Assembly: GCF_014697545.1 (NCBI RefSeq)
Contig: NZ_JACJSA010000013.1
Coordinates: forward strand, 142,691-206,690
Length of the DNA stretch: 64,000 nt
From: Oscillatoria sp. FACHB-1407
GTDB lineage: Bacteria; Cyanobacteriota; Cyanobacteriia; Elainellales; Elainellaceae
Direction of reading: 5' to 3'
The notes beneath the pieces were generated by a model. It did not search any database. It was not told where the DNA came from and worked only from the letters and a program-made list of their open reading frames with translations. The stretch's first letter is position 1, and every line of letters starts with the position of its first letter. The position numbers and the translations under genes are program-made. Shown piece by piece: positions 53,261-62,634 of the stretch.

Positions 53261-53406
53261 GTCTCGCTTGCGTGGGCAAATGTCTCGCTTGCGTGGGCAA
53301 ATGTCTCGCTTATGTGGGCAAATGTCTCGCTTGCGTGGGCAAATGTCTCGCTTATGTGGGCAAATGTCTCGCTTATGTGGGCAAATGTCTCGCTTGCGTG
53401 GGCAAG
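53261..53406. repeat. 21-bp tandem array B (7 units) within a hairpin repeat
   Basis: Seven 21-bp units (GTCTCGCTTGCGTGGGCAAA plus one base), some with TTATG in place of TTGCG. The array is enclosed by GTAGTGCAAGC on the left and GATGCCCACACTAC on the right, the two arms of a common cyanobacterial palindromic repeat. It appears to be an internal expansion of such a unit. It ends 69 bp before the next RTX gene. Confidence 0.9.
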
Positions 53407-53474
53407 ATGCCCACACTACAGCCCCCACTTCAATTGCAGACATTAATCCTTCAATAAACACAAGGGAGATTTGT

Positions 53475-54401
53475 ATGGAAAGAATTTTTGGAACCCCCGG
53501 CGACGACGAGTTGATCGGGACTGATGTCAGCGATCGCATTTTTGGCTTCGAGGGAGATGACATTCTCAATGGTCTTGGCGGGGACGATCGCCTCTACGGA
53601 GGAGACGGGATTGACAGAATAGATGGGGGCGACGGTAACGATCGCTTAGAGGGTGGTGCTGGGGTCTTTGATTCGCTGCGAGGAGGCAACGGCGACGATC
53701 GCATCACTGGTGGTGTTGGAGACGACCTCCTGAGTGGTGGGGAAGGCAACGATCGCCTCAATGGGGGTGACGATAAAGATACGTTAGATGGGGATGCAGG
53801 GGATGACCTGCTCGATGGCGGTGACGACGTTGATAACTTAAGAGGGGGCGAAGGCAACGATCGCCTCTGGGGTCAGGAAGGGGGCGATCGCCTCGACGGT
53901 GGCGCAGGGGACGATCATCTCGATGCCGGAGAGGGAAACGATTTTCTGATCGGCGGTGATGGTAACGATCGCCTCGAAGGGGGAAACGGTCTTGATTCTC
54001 TGGATGGCGGTGCAGGGGATGACCTGCTGAATGCAGGAGGAGGCGATAGTGGTGGTACCAATATTCTGATTGGAGGAGGGGGTAACGATACCCTGATCTT
54101 TGGTAATGGGATTGATAATTTCTCCTACTCTACTAGTCAAGCCGTTAGCGGCATTGATGTCGTTCGGCGATTTGATCGGGGTGTTGGGGGCGATCGCATC
54201 ACCTTTAGGAGCATCAGCAATGTGGATGTCGTGACGGTTGGCAGAGATACTCAATTTCGCGTGAGTGACGGTATCCAAGACAATGCTGGGTTTGGGACAG
54301 GTGACTTGTTAGTAACGCTGTCGGGCACGGCAGGCTTCACTGCTGACAACATTACCGCTAACGTTCGGTTTGATAACACCGCTAAATTTCTATTTGCATA
54401 G
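53475..54401 (+). CDS. RTX calcium-binding protein
   Basis: 308 residues from the ATG at 53475, preceded by AAGGGAG; an in-frame start at 53253 would add a repeat-derived MSRLRGQ array and is rejected. From residue 1 to about 210 the protein is nearly all RTX nonapeptides ([31 protein letters not shown]), a calcium-binding beta roll. The last 90 residues ([40 protein letters not shown]) form the usual C-terminal secretion domain. Type I secretion is likely. A hairpin overlapping the stop separates it from the PPC-like gene. Confidence 0.92.
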   Translation: MERIFGTPGDDELIGTDVSDRIFGFEGDDILNGLGGDDRLYGGDGIDRIDGGDGNDRLEGGAGVFDSLRGGNGDDRITGGVGDDLLSGGEGNDRLNGGDDKDTLDGDAGDDLLDGGDDVDNLRGGEGNDRLWGQEGGDRLDGGAGDDHLDAGEGNDFLIGGDGNDRLEGGNGLDSLDGGAGDDLLNAGGGDSGGTNILIGGGGNDTLIFGNGIDNFSYSTSQAVSGIDVVRRFDRGVGGDRITFRSISNVDVVTVGRDTQFRVSDGIQDNAGFGTGDLLVTLSGTAGFTADNITANVRFDNTAKFLFA

Positions 54402-54420
54402 AGAACTAATACCAGTTCTC
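54401..54420 (+). terminator. Hairpin between RTX and PPC-like genes
   Basis: GAGAACT-AATACC-AGTTCTC, a perfect 7-bp stem starting at the last base of the RTX stop and followed by AAAATTGTGTTT. It could attenuate readthrough into the next gene or stabilise the upstream mRNA. Confidence 0.5.
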
Positions 54421-54460
54421 AAAATTGTGTTTCGGGAAATAACGCATTTCAGAGGTAACA

Positions 54461-55195
54461 ATGGCAACTTATTCACTAGGTGAGATAAAAAATAGTGTTC
54501 CGCCAATCGTTCAACAGCGCACCATCAATCCAGGAACACAACTAGACACCTTTGAGTTTTTAACGTCAGGGGGAAATATCAACCTGTCGATTACAAACAT
54601 CAGTGGTGGTGGCAATGTCAATTTAAGTCTGTTTCATGATGCTAACGGCAATGGTTCTCTTGACCAAAATGACACCTTCTTGGGAAGCTCTGGGCGAAAC
54701 AACCAGCTTGATGAATCACTCAACATTAACGGTTCAACCCTTCAAGGTAAGTTCTTTGCTCGAGTCAGTAAACAAGTCGTGTTTGGTGTCGGTGAAATTC
54801 CTGTCTCCTATAAGTTTTCAGCATCATTGAATTCCTTCAGTGACCTGCTACCTGAAGAGAATACGTTAGGAACCATTTCTCAAGACACTACCCGTTCAGG
54901 TGCCGTCGGCGATTTAGACACCACCGATGTCTACAGTTTCTCGGTTAACCAAAACGATTTAATTCGTATCAAGCTATCCAAACAAGGTGGAAATACCCGT
55001 TTGCGGCTCATTGAAGACCGCAATCAGAATCAGCAAGTTGATTCTAGCGATCGCGTCATCGCTGGTTTCAACCAAATCGTTGCTAGGGGTCGCTTTAACG
55101 GTCCAGCAATAAACTATCTGCTGCAAGTCCAGCAAGTGAGCGGTGAAACAAACTATCAAGTGACTTTTGATCGCAGTCCTTTCAGCACAACGTAG
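54461..55195 (+). CDS. PPC-like beta-sandwich protein
   Basis: 244 residues with two similar beta-rich halves. Each has a disorder-to-beta pattern typical of the bacterial pre-peptidase C-terminal (PPC) domain: TFEFLTSGGNINLSITNISG with SLFHDANGNGSLDQNDTFLG, and DVYSFSVNQNDLIRIKLSKQ with RLRLIEDRNQNQQVDSSDRV. The NDNxxxDxxD-like loops could bind calcium. No signal peptide is seen; it is directly downstream of an RTX gene and may be secreted by the same route. No enzyme domain is present. Confidence 0.7.
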   Translation: MATYSLGEIKNSVPPIVQQRTINPGTQLDTFEFLTSGGNINLSITNISGGGNVNLSLFHDANGNGSLDQNDTFLGSSGRNNQLDESLNINGSTLQGKFFARVSKQVVFGVGEIPVSYKFSASLNSFSDLLPEENTLGTISQDTTRSGAVGDLDTTDVYSFSVNQNDLIRIKLSKQGGNTRLRLIEDRNQNQQVDSSDRVIAGFNQIVARGRFNGPAINYLLQVQQVSGETNYQVTFDRSPFSTT

Positions 55196-55408
55196 AGCAT
55201 TCCAGGTTGGGCGCATGTCATTTTTGTAGTTCTCACCCTAAATCCCTCACCTAAGGGGCGAGGGACTTCCGATCCGACTTCCCTTCTCCCCAGGGAGAAG
55301 GGGCTAGGGGATGAGGGCAATTTGCAAAGGTGACATGCTCCCTTCCGCATCTGTGTACAGGTAAAGCATTCAGGATTTGATATTAACCCTTTCTAAAGGA
55401 GATTCACC
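55196..55408. repeat. Palindromic repeat spacer
   Basis: About 210 bp carrying CCCTCACCTAAGGGGCGAGGG near 55243 and the perfect hairpin CCCTTCTCCC-CA-GGGAGAAGGG at 55281-55302, a very common cyanobacterial intergenic unit (a relative lies at 14311). AAGGAG at 55397 is the ribosome site of the next gene. Confidence 0.7.
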
Positions 55409-55876
55409 ATGATTCACCACATTTCGATCGCGGCTCATGATCCACAGCATGTGGCTGAAGTTTTAGCAGAGCTATTTCAAGGAACAACCATTCCATTTCC
55501 CAGTCATCCTGGAAGCTATGTGGCTGTCGCCCTTGACTCACACGGCACGATGGTCGAGGTGCATCCACTCACGATTAAACTGATTCCTGGTGTTGGAGAG
55601 GAAGATGCTCAACATCTACACGATGCTGACTCACTGGCTTACACCGCTACTCATGCGGCTATCTCAGTGTCGATGAGTGAGGAGCAAATCCAGGCGATCG
55701 CCACTCGTGAAGGTTGGCGCATGAAGCGGTTTAATCGCGGTGGCTTTTTTGATGTGATTGAGTTTTGGCTCGAAAATCACATGTTGATTGAGTTATTGCC
55801 CCCTGAACTTGCCTCCAACTACCTCGCCTTTATGGAGCCAAATGCGTTGAGGCAATTCATCGCTACAGCCGCTTAG
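55409..55876 (+). CDS. VOC/glyoxalase-like protein
   Basis: 155 residues with a good ribosome site. The start MIHHISIAAHDPQHVAEVLA and the later THAAISVSMSEEQIQAIATR resemble the paired beta-alpha-beta units of the vicinal-oxygen-chelate fold, with His and Glu residues at expected metal positions (HHISIAA, MLIELLP). The similarity is moderate. The substrate is unknown. It precedes the isomerase gene by 23 bp. Confidence 0.65.
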   Translation: MIHHISIAAHDPQHVAEVLAELFQGTTIPFPSHPGSYVAVALDSHGTMVEVHPLTIKLIPGVGEEDAQHLHDADSLAYTATHAAISVSMSEEQIQAIATREGWRMKRFNRGGFFDVIEFWLENHMLIELLPPELASNYLAFMEPNALRQFIATAA

Positions 55877-55899
55877 AGGTTAAGTGAAACCCAAACAGT

Positions 55900-56682
55900 A
55901 TGAAGTACACCTCTTTTTCTGTCTTTGAAACGATGGATCAAGTCACTGTTTCAGAATCAATATCCATTTCTCGGTTAGCCAGCTATCAATTAATTCCACA
56001 ACTGCTATGCGAAAGCATTGTCGATCGCGCGATCGCCTCTATTTCATGCACGGCTGAGGAAACGGCAATTGCTTGTCAACAACTTTATCAACGTTGGCAG
56101 TTAGACTCACCAGAGCAACAGCAAGCATGGCGATCGCACTATGGCTTAACCCAGGAACAGCTAGAACTAATCGCCACACGCGAACAGCGCATCCAAACAT
56201 TTAAACAACTGACTTGGGGGCACAAACTTAAGTCCTACTTCTTGCAACGCAAACACGACTTAGATCAGGTTATTTACTCACTGCTGCGAACTCGTCAACA
56301 TGATCTGGCGCAGGAGTTGTATTTTCGGATTCAAGAAGGCGAACAATCCTTTGCGGATCTGGTATATCAATACTCTGAGGGAGAAGAAGTCAAAACAGGC
56401 GGACTGGTGGGTCCAATTGAATTGGGAATGCTCCGTCAAGAATTGGCAAACTTGTTCTATAGCAGTCAGGTTGGCGAGGCTCATCCGTTGAAATTGGGGG
56501 AATGGTGTCTGATCGTGCGATTGGAAAAACGCATCCCTGCCCAGTTAGATGAAACAATGCAGCAACGCTTATTACAAGAGCAGTTCGACGAATGGTTGCG
56601 ATCGCACATTCAAGAACTCAATGAATTTGATCAACGCTGGTTTGGAGTTCACCTTGAGCGATCGCTGAATAGTGCTGGCTAG
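55900..56682 (+). CDS. Parvulin-type peptidylprolyl isomerase
   Basis: 260 residues. An N-terminal helical chaperone-like region of the SurA/PrsA type (TAEETAIACQQLYQRWQLDS, GLTQEQLELIATREQRIQTF) is followed by a PpiC/rotamase domain (ELYFRIQEGEQSFADLVYQY, SEGEEVKTGGLVGPIELG). No signal peptide is seen. Such parvulin-like proteins often sit beside type I secretion genes in cyanobacteria, and here four RTX cargo genes lie nearby, so a role in keeping export substrates unfolded is reasonable. Confidence 0.88.
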   Translation: MKYTSFSVFETMDQVTVSESISISRLASYQLIPQLLCESIVDRAIASISCTAEETAIACQQLYQRWQLDSPEQQQAWRSHYGLTQEQLELIATREQRIQTFKQLTWGHKLKSYFLQRKHDLDQVIYSLLRTRQHDLAQELYFRIQEGEQSFADLVYQYSEGEEVKTGGLVGPIELGMLRQELANLFYSSQVGEAHPLKLGEWCLIVRLEKRIPAQLDETMQQRLLQEQFDEWLRSHIQELNEFDQRWFGVHLERSLNSAG

Positions 56683-56739
56683 CGGTGGGCTAATATCCAG
56701 GTGTAAGAAAATGACAGTCATATCACTCCTATTTCAGTA

Positions 56740-57261
56740 ATGAGTGTTGTATTAGAAACATCCAGGTTGTACTTACGACCCTGCCAACTTGACGATCTAA
56801 CGGTTGTTCACCCCCTATGGACAAACGATCGCATTCGCTATTTTCTATTTGATGATCGTGTGATTTCACTCGATGAGACGCGATCATTTATTGATGATAG
56901 TCTGACGAACTTTGATCAATACGGCTATGGAATTTGGTTAGTTTATACACGCCCTGATCTGGGTCTCATCGGGTTTGCAGGATGCTTGCGATCGGACGAT
57001 GAAACCCCCGGTTTGATCTATGGAATTCGTCCAGATTATTGCAATAGGGGTTATGCGACTGAGGCTATGAACTCCGTACTGAATTACGTCTCTACTCTGC
57101 CATTGACGCATGTCGTAGCCGATGTTGATGAACCCAATGAAGCATCCATACAGGTATTAAAAAAGCTGGGTATGAAACAAACAAAACGAGACATCATTCA
57201 TGGAAGACCCTTACTCTATTTTGAGTATGAGCTTGAGAAGAACGGTGATGATGCCCCGTAA
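56740..57261 (+). CDS. GNAT-family acetyltransferase, RimJ/RimL-like
   Basis: 173 residues. SRLYLRPCQLDDLTVVHPLW starts the fold; IGFAGCLRSDDETPGLIYGI and PDYCNRGYATEAMNSVLNYV carry the acetyl-CoA loop (Q/RxxGxA form, here CNRGYA), and NEASIQVLKKLGMKQ is the last conserved segment. RimL-type enzymes acetylate N-terminal or small-molecule amines. The substrate is not known. It is not tightly linked to its neighbours. Confidence 0.9.
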   Translation: MSVVLETSRLYLRPCQLDDLTVVHPLWTNDRIRYFLFDDRVISLDETRSFIDDSLTNFDQYGYGIWLVYTRPDLGLIGFAGCLRSDDETPGLIYGIRPDYCNRGYATEAMNSVLNYVSTLPLTHVVADVDEPNEASIQVLKKLGMKQTKRDIIHGRPLLYFEYELEKNGDDAP

Positions 57262-57425
57262 GAGAATGCATTCACTTAATTCGCTGAGAAAAACTTTTCG
57301 ATATGTTAGAAATTGAGCTTTAATGGCTACCTCTGGCAGATCTCAGTTTAGAATTTGGTCACAGAGTAACCCGATGCCCTATTCTAGCTGCCGTATTCTA
57401 ACCATTGTAATGATGGTCTTCGCTC

Positions 57426-60400
57426 ATGACCCCTGACGAAGCCTTGCTCCTGCTAGATCATCTCCTACAAGAGCAAAAACTTAAAGACCTCCAAGAACTC
57501 GTGTTTCGGTATACATGGGAAGGCTGGACGTATCCTGAAATTGCGAAACAGTTGGGATATGACACGAGCCATATTCGGGATGTGGGTTACGAATTGTGGC
57601 AACAACTCTCGCGATCGCTGGGTGAGCGTGTTACTAAGAAAAATATTCAGTCTGTCTTGCGACGATTGGAACAACGACAGAGCATCGCTTCTACTTCAGT
57701 GAGTCATCAGGCTGATGATCAACTCGGAGAATCATCGGATGACATCCAACTTCCTTTAGAGCCATCCAATCAATCTCTCTTCCTCACCGATAGTCTCTCT
57801 GAAGTCTCTGCTCTAGATGTGCGATCGCTTCTACCTCAAAACTATTGGGGAGAGTCGATTGATGTTTCCGTCTTCTATGGGCGCACACAAGAGCTATCAC
57901 GATTGCAGCAATGGATCGTCAATGAGCATTGTCGTCTGGTTGCAATTTTGGGGATGGGTGGTATGGGCAAGACGACTCTAACCGCAAAATTGGTTGAAGA
58001 GTTGCAAGATCAGTTTGACTTGATTATTTGGCAATCATTTCGGAATGCACCTCCAGTAGATGAGGTGTTTTCCCAGTTGCTGCGGGTCTTTTCTCACCGA
58101 ACAGGCAATCCTGCTTCTCATATGCCAAGTGCTAAACCTGAAGAAATGACTGCTCAAGTCAATCAAATTATGGAGTATCTCCGCACAATCCGTTGTTTAC
58201 TCGTGTTTGACAATCTGGAAAGCATTCTGTCAGCATCTACGGTTGATACCCCAACCTTGACCGCAGGGCAGTTACGTTCTGATTACGAAATGTATGGTGA
58301 ACTGTGTCACCGCATTGGTGTAGAACGGCATAAGAGTTGTCTGATCGTGACAAGCCGAGAAAAGTTGCAATTACTGGCAGCTTTAGAAGGGGATGCTCTG
58401 CCTGTCCGTAGTTTTGAGTTAAAGGGATTGAGCGTCCCTGATGTGCGATCGATGGTCGTTGCCAATGGTGGATACGTTGCCTCAGAGACAGATTGGCAAC
58501 GGTTGACCGATTATTACTCAGGCAATCCGTTAGCCCTCAAGATTGTCTCAACGACCGTGTGTGACTTGTTTGAGGGCAACGTCCCAGAGTTTTTAAACCA
58601 GGGGACGATCGTTTTTGGTGACATTAGCACCTTGCTCGATGAACAGTTTCAGCGATTATCGACCCTGGAAAAACAGGTGATGTATTGGTTGGCGATCAAT
58701 CGGGAATGGGTATCACTGGCTGATCTGCGCGATGATCTTGTTGTTCGCATTCCTCACGCCGAGTTGATGGAGGCGTTGTTGTCACTGCGGCGGCGATCGC
58801 TTGTAGAAAAGAATGCAGGGTTATTTACCTTACAACCTGTGGTAATGGAGTATGTCACTCAAAACTTGATTATTCAGATCTGCCACGAGTTTGAAACACT
58901 AGAACCAACCCTATTACTCAGTCATGCGTTGATCAAAGCTCAGTCAAAAGATTATGTCCGAGATAGTCAAATTCGTTTGATTCTGACACCCATTGCTTCG
59001 CATTTAATTAACGTATTTCGTTCTCTTAAACGAGTCGAAGAACACCTCGATCGCTTTCGGTTTCAGCTTCAAATTGCACATTTTGGTTCATCTGGTTACG
59101 GTGCTGGTAATTTGATCAATGTCTTACGTTATCTCAATCTCAACTTGAGTGGCTATGATTTCTCTCATCTCGATATTCGACAAGCACATTTGCAAGATGT
59201 TGAGCTGCATCAAGTTAACTTTGCTCATGCCCATCTAAGCAATTGCACCTTTACTCAGACTTTTGGCAGCATTTTATCGGTGGCATTTAGTCCTGATGGT
59301 CATCTGCTGGCTACAGGTGGAGTCAATGCAGAAGTTTGTGTGTGGCAGGTAGCAACCGGGCAACAGTTGCTGGCTTGTAAAGGGCATTCCAATTGGGTAT
59401 TGTCAGTAGCTTTTCACCCTCAAGGGCATCTGCTGGCAAGTGCTGGAGAAGATCGAACCATTCGTTTGTGGGATGTCGCCAATGGGGCGTGCCTTGCCAC
59501 CTTATCGGGACACACCGACTATGTGCATTCCATCGCTTTTAGCCCACTTGATATGGATGGCGAGCCGTTGTTGGCGAGTGGTAGCCTGGATAGAACCATT
59601 AAACTGTGGGATGTGCGAACGGGACACTGTTTGCAAACCTTAGAAGGGCATACCAGTTGGCTTGAGCAAGTGGTATTCAGCCCAACGGGGCAATGGTTGG
59701 CGAGTAGCAGTGGCGATCGCACCATCAAGCTATGGGATATCGCTACTGGAGAATGCTTGAGCACGTTGACCGGGCACGAGGAAGAAGTGACCTCGATCGC
59801 GTTTCATCCCAATCAGCCCATTCTCGCGAGTGGAAGTGGCGATCGCACCATCAAACTGTGGGATATCACCACTGGAGAATGCCTTAACACCTTATATGGG
59901 CACTCCGGTCGAATTTGGGCGATCGCTTTTCATGCCAGTGGTTGCCTTGCCAGTGCGGCTCACGACCAATGTATTAAGCTTTGGGAGATCAATACGGGAC
60001 AGTGCATCACCACTTTACAGGGACACCGTAGCCCAGTTCGAGCGATCGCCCCTCACCCTCATAAACCCATTCTTGCTAGTGGTAGCAGTGATCAGAGCAT
60101 TCGTCTCTGGCAAATGGATACCGCTGAATGTATCAAAGTACTTCAGGGCTGTAGCCACCAGATTTGGGCGATCGCCTTTCATCCCAACGGTATTCTGCTA
60201 GCTAGCGGTTCCCATGATCAGGTGATTCGTGTGTGGAATACTCAAACTGGGGACTGCATCAACACCTTAAGAGGACACACAAGTTGGATACGAGCGATCG
60301 CTTTTAGCCTCAATGGCAATCTCATTGCCAGTGGAAGTGGTGATCCGGCAATCAAACTGTGGAATCTTGAGACCGGACAGTGTGTGAGAACGTTACAGGG

Positions 60401-61124
60401 ACACAGCAGTTGGATACGAGCCGTTGCTTTTAGCCCGGATGGTCGCCTGCTCGCCAGTGCTTCTCACGATCAAACGGTGCGCTTGTGGAATTTCAACACA
60501 GGTGAAGTCGTTAGCATTCTCTCAACGAATACAGTGTGGACGAGAGCGATCGCTTTTAATCAGGATGGCTCTCTATTAGCTACCTGTTTCGGTGCATCTC
60601 ACCTAGCCCTTTGGGACGTGACAACTGGCAAACGACTCAGAATTTTAGAGGGACATACCAGCCAAATTTGGTCTGTTGCGTTCAACCCTGATGGAAAAAC
60701 CGTCGCGACTGGCAGTAGTGACCAAACGATCAAACTGTGGGACGTCTCTACTGGAACTTGCCTCAAAACCCTAACGGGACATAGTGGCAATGTCTGGTCA
60801 GTGGCTTTCACAATAGACGGAACATTGCTCGTGAGTGGTGGAGACGACCAGGGCATTCGGCTTTGGGATTTGCAAACAGGACAGTTTAAGATTTTGTCAG
60901 GACATGATCGCCCAGTTCAGTGGGTTGCCTGTAGCCCGGATGGCAAAACGCTTGCCAGTGGCAGTGAAGACGAAACCATTCGGATCTGGCAGATTGAGAC
61001 AAGAACCTGCTTGGGAATACTCAGAGCCGATCGCCCTTACGAAGGCATGAATATTACGGATATAACGGGACTCAGCGACATTCAAAAAGAATCTTTGTTG
61101 AGTTTGGGGGCATATACGAACTAA
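57426..61124 (+). CDS. STAND ATPase with N-terminal HTH and WD40 repeats (copy 2)
   Basis: 1232 residues with the same architecture as the gene at 45113: N-terminal HTH-like domain (KLKDLQELVFRYTWEGWTYP), NB-ARC with Walker A ILGMGGMGKTTLTAKLVEEL near 175-194 and CLLVFDNLESIL, winged helix, a short pentapeptide-like stretch (LSGYDFSHLDIRQAHLQDVE) and about 14 WD40 repeats, ending in RPYEGMNITDITGLSDIQKE. The ATPase halves are very similar and the WD40 blades differ more, as expected for two sensors with different ligands. The start is an ATG at 57426. A strong inverted repeat follows the stop. Confidence 0.94.
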   Translation: MTPDEALLLLDHLLQEQKLKDLQELVFRYTWEGWTYPEIAKQLGYDTSHIRDVGYELWQQLSRSLGERVTKKNIQSVLRRLEQRQSIASTSVSHQADDQLGESSDDIQLPLEPSNQSLFLTDSLSEVSALDVRSLLPQNYWGESIDVSVFYGRTQELSRLQQWIVNEHCRLVAILGMGGMGKTTLTAKLVEELQDQFDLIIWQSFRNAPPVDEVFSQLLRVFSHRTGNPASHMPSAKPEEMTAQVNQIMEYLRTIRCLLVFDNLESILSASTVDTPTLTAGQLRSDYEMYGELCHRIGVERHKSCLIVTSREKLQLLAALEGDALPVRSFELKGLSVPDVRSMVVANGGYVASETDWQRLTDYYSGNPLALKIVSTTVCDLFEGNVPEFLNQGTIVFGDISTLLDEQFQRLSTLEKQVMYWLAINREWVSLADLRDDLVVRIPHAELMEALLSLRRRSLVEKNAGLFTLQPVVMEYVTQNLIIQICHEFETLEPTLLLSHALIKAQSKDYVRDSQIRLILTPIASHLINVFRSLKRVEEHLDRFRFQLQIAHFGSSGYGAGNLINVLRYLNLNLSGYDFSHLDIRQAHLQDVELHQVNFAHAHLSNCTFTQTFGSILSVAFSPDGHLLATGGVNAEVCVWQVATGQQLLACKGHSNWVLSVAFHPQGHLLASAGEDRTIRLWDVANGACLATLSGHTDYVHSIAFSPLDMDGEPLLASGSLDRTIKLWDVRTGHCLQTLEGHTSWLEQVVFSPTGQWLASSSGDRTIKLWDIATGECLSTLTGHEEEVTSIAFHPNQPILASGSGDRTIKLWDITTGECLNTLYGHSGRIWAIAFHASGCLASAAHDQCIKLWEINTGQCITTLQGHRSPVRAIAPHPHKPILASGSSDQSIRLWQMDTAECIKVLQGCSHQIWAIAFHPNGILLASGSHDQVIRVWNTQTGDCINTLRGHTSWIRAIAFSLNGNLIASGSGDPAIKLWNLETGQCVRTLQGHSSWIRAVAFSPDGRLLASASHDQTVRLWNFNTGEVVSILSTNTVWTRAIAFNQDGSLLATCFGASHLALWDVTTGKRLRILEGHTSQIWSVAFNPDGKTVATGSSDQTIKLWDVSTGTCLKTLTGHSGNVWSVAFTIDGTLLVSGGDDQGIRLWDLQTGQFKILSGHDRPVQWVACSPDGKTLASGSEDETIRIWQIETRTCLGILRADRPYEGMNITDITGLSDIQKESLLSLGAYTN

Positions 61125-61131
61125 TGCATGG

Positions 61132-61175
61132 CAGCAATTCTCATGTTAGGTTTGCAATTCAGATGAGAATTGCTG
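61132..61175 (+). terminator. Long inverted repeat after STAND copy 2
   Basis: CAGCAATTCTCAT (61132-61144) pairs perfectly with ATGAGAATTGCTG (61163-61175) across an 18-nt loop, and GCAT/ATGC extend the stem outside. It lies 7 bp after the stop codon and is the likely transcript end, though T-rich sequence follows only some bases later. Confidence 0.6.
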
Positions 61176-61269
61176 AATGCATGTGAGTTTTAACAGCACA
61201 CATTAAACGATGCTGTGCAATTTTACGAAGGATGGCGCGGTTTCAAATTCTTGGTGTACCCCTCCTGCT

Positions 61270-61941
61270 TTACGCACATGCATCATTCCAAACCGTTGTA
61301 TAAAGAGTCAATTGTTGTACAAGATCTGGAATTGCAGCATGAGCAGACTGGAGCGATTGCTGATGGCGATCGTCGCCAAATTCCTGATATTCAATGCGAA
61401 TGACATGGTGTTCACTGGCTCCAAACAGGTTTGAAGCCGTGATAATGGCAGGATCAAGATGGTTCATCGCAGCATGAGCACCACCGGGGTCAAATCCACC
61501 TTCCCCACTTGCAGCCAGGATAACCAGAATCTTTCCAGTCAAAATGGGTTCGATCGGTTGCTCACCACGAGCTAAATCAAAGGAAAAGGTTCGTCCAATC
61601 CGAATCACCTGATCAATCCAGGCTTTCAGAGCGGCTGGCATTCCGTAGTTGTACATGGGCGTACCAATGACAATCACATCAGCAGACTCCAATTCATCAA
61701 TTAGTTGATCAGAAAGGTTGAGTACCTCCTGTTGCTGAGGAGTTCGTTGTTCGGGTAGGGTAAATGCGGCAGCAATCCAAGCCTCGCTGATGGCTGGAGG
61801 CGGATTCAACCCAACATCTCGCGTGATAACGGTATCGTTGGGTCTAATTTTTAACCAGTGTTCGGTGAATGAAGTGGTTAGACTACGGCTCAAGGAACGA
61901 GTCACACGCGCACTGGCATCAATTCTCAATACAGTAGCCAT
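61270..61941 (-). CDS. FMN-dependent NADH:quinone reductase / azoreductase
   Basis: 223 residues of the AzoR family. A flavodoxin-like fold starts LRIDASARVTRSLSRSLTTS (FMN phosphate loop), with GTPMYNYGMPAALKAWIDQV and AASGEGGFDPGG contacting the isoalloxazine. It reduces quinones and azo dyes by two electrons with NADH. It follows a small unknown gene by 19 bp and is divergent from a LysR regulator, a layout common for LysR-controlled azoreductases in stress response. Confidence 0.93.
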   Translation of the reverse strand: MATVLRIDASARVTRSLSRSLTTSFTEHWLKIRPNDTVITRDVGLNPPPAISEAWIAAAFTLPEQRTPQQQEVLNLSDQLIDELESADVIVIGTPMYNYGMPAALKAWIDQVIRIGRTFSFDLARGEQPIEPILTGKILVILAASGEGGFDPGGAHAAMNHLDPAIITASNLFGASEHHVIRIEYQEFGDDRHQQSLQSAHAAIPDLVQQLTLYTTVWNDACA

Positions 61942-61960
61942 GTTTATATGCTCCTCGACT

Positions 61961-62341
61961 TTACTGATGATTCAGTTGACCTTCAAACCGCAGTACGCCT
62001 ACCCCTTTGCCATAATCGATCGCCCCCCAACTGTTGAAGGAACCCGTCAACCCCTCAAATTTTCCACCCGCTTCCACCACGGTATATTCTGTTTGAGCAA
62101 AGTAAGTTGTGCCTTCAACCGGGGTATGAACGGATTTATCCTGGGTGTAGATATAGCTACCATCATCGGCAACAAAATAATGGCGCAGGTCGTAGTGCTT
62201 CTTACCATCGGGGATATCGGTTGCGTCGGTGACTTTGGCATACACACCGCCATCAAACACACCCGTCATTGCTACAACAAAATTTGTTGCATCGATCGCT
62301 CGGATATTTGCGGTTCCACCCATTGATAATGATGTCGTCAT
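61961..62341 (-). CDS. Small beta-barrel-like protein, unknown
   Basis: 126 residues, mostly beta-strand with many Gly and aromatic residues (VVAMTGVFDGGVYAKVTDAT, YFAQTEYTVVEAGGKFEGLT, SWGAIDYGKGVGVLRFEGQL). The alternating pattern and the closing GxGxLRFEGQL resemble the small allene-oxide-cyclase-like or DUF3224-like barrels, but I cannot assign the family firmly. No signal peptide. It is the first gene of a two-gene operon with the azoreductase, under probable LysR control. Confidence 0.65.
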   Translation of the reverse strand: MTTSLSMGGTANIRAIDATNFVVAMTGVFDGGVYAKVTDATDIPDGKKHYDLRHYFVADDGSYIYTQDKSVHTPVEGTTYFAQTEYTVVEAGGKFEGLTGSFNSWGAIDYGKGVGVLRFEGQLNHQ

Positions 62342-62634
62342 GCTTGCTCTCCTGAATAATGCGAAATTAAAAAATGATGTGTTAGCGAACTGCCCAAAAA
62401 GTTTCAGCAGACTCTATTGAGTGCAAAGTTTATACACCCACAGATGTAATATTTCTGCTGAATAGAACTTTTGGAAGATTTGCCTGTGTCTTCTCTTCTA
62501 GATGAGATTTATACAGGCTCCTGAACAGTCAGAAATCTGTCTCATTCCTCAATAAAAACAATATCAAGGAGAAACAGGAGATTGCAAATTCAATTTGCTC
62601 AGGATTAGAATGAGAAAAATTCATCTATAAGCCC
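62342..62634. promoter_or_regulatory. Divergent LysR/azoreductase promoter region
   Basis: 293 bp. A perfect inverted repeat GCAAATT-C-AATTTGC lies at 62584-62598, 37-51 bp before the LysR start, and a second weaker one, ATGA-N7-TCAT, at 62610-62624. LysR proteins bind T-N11-A-type inverted repeats in such gaps and regulate both directions. Confidence 0.5.

Noticed and set aside
53261..53406. CRISPR-like direct repeats
   Set aside because: Units are contiguous with no spacers, and no cas genes are present.
52945..53446. Heptapeptide-repeat proteins on both strands over the 21-bp arrays
   Set aside because: A 21-bp period opens all frames; the FEFRSAN pattern resembles pentapeptide repeats only superficially, and there is no convincing start signal.
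53253..53474. N-terminal extension of the RTX protein by MSRLRGQ repeats
   Set aside because: A better start with a ribosome site (AAGGGAG) exists at 53475, and the extension is the translation of the 21-bp array.
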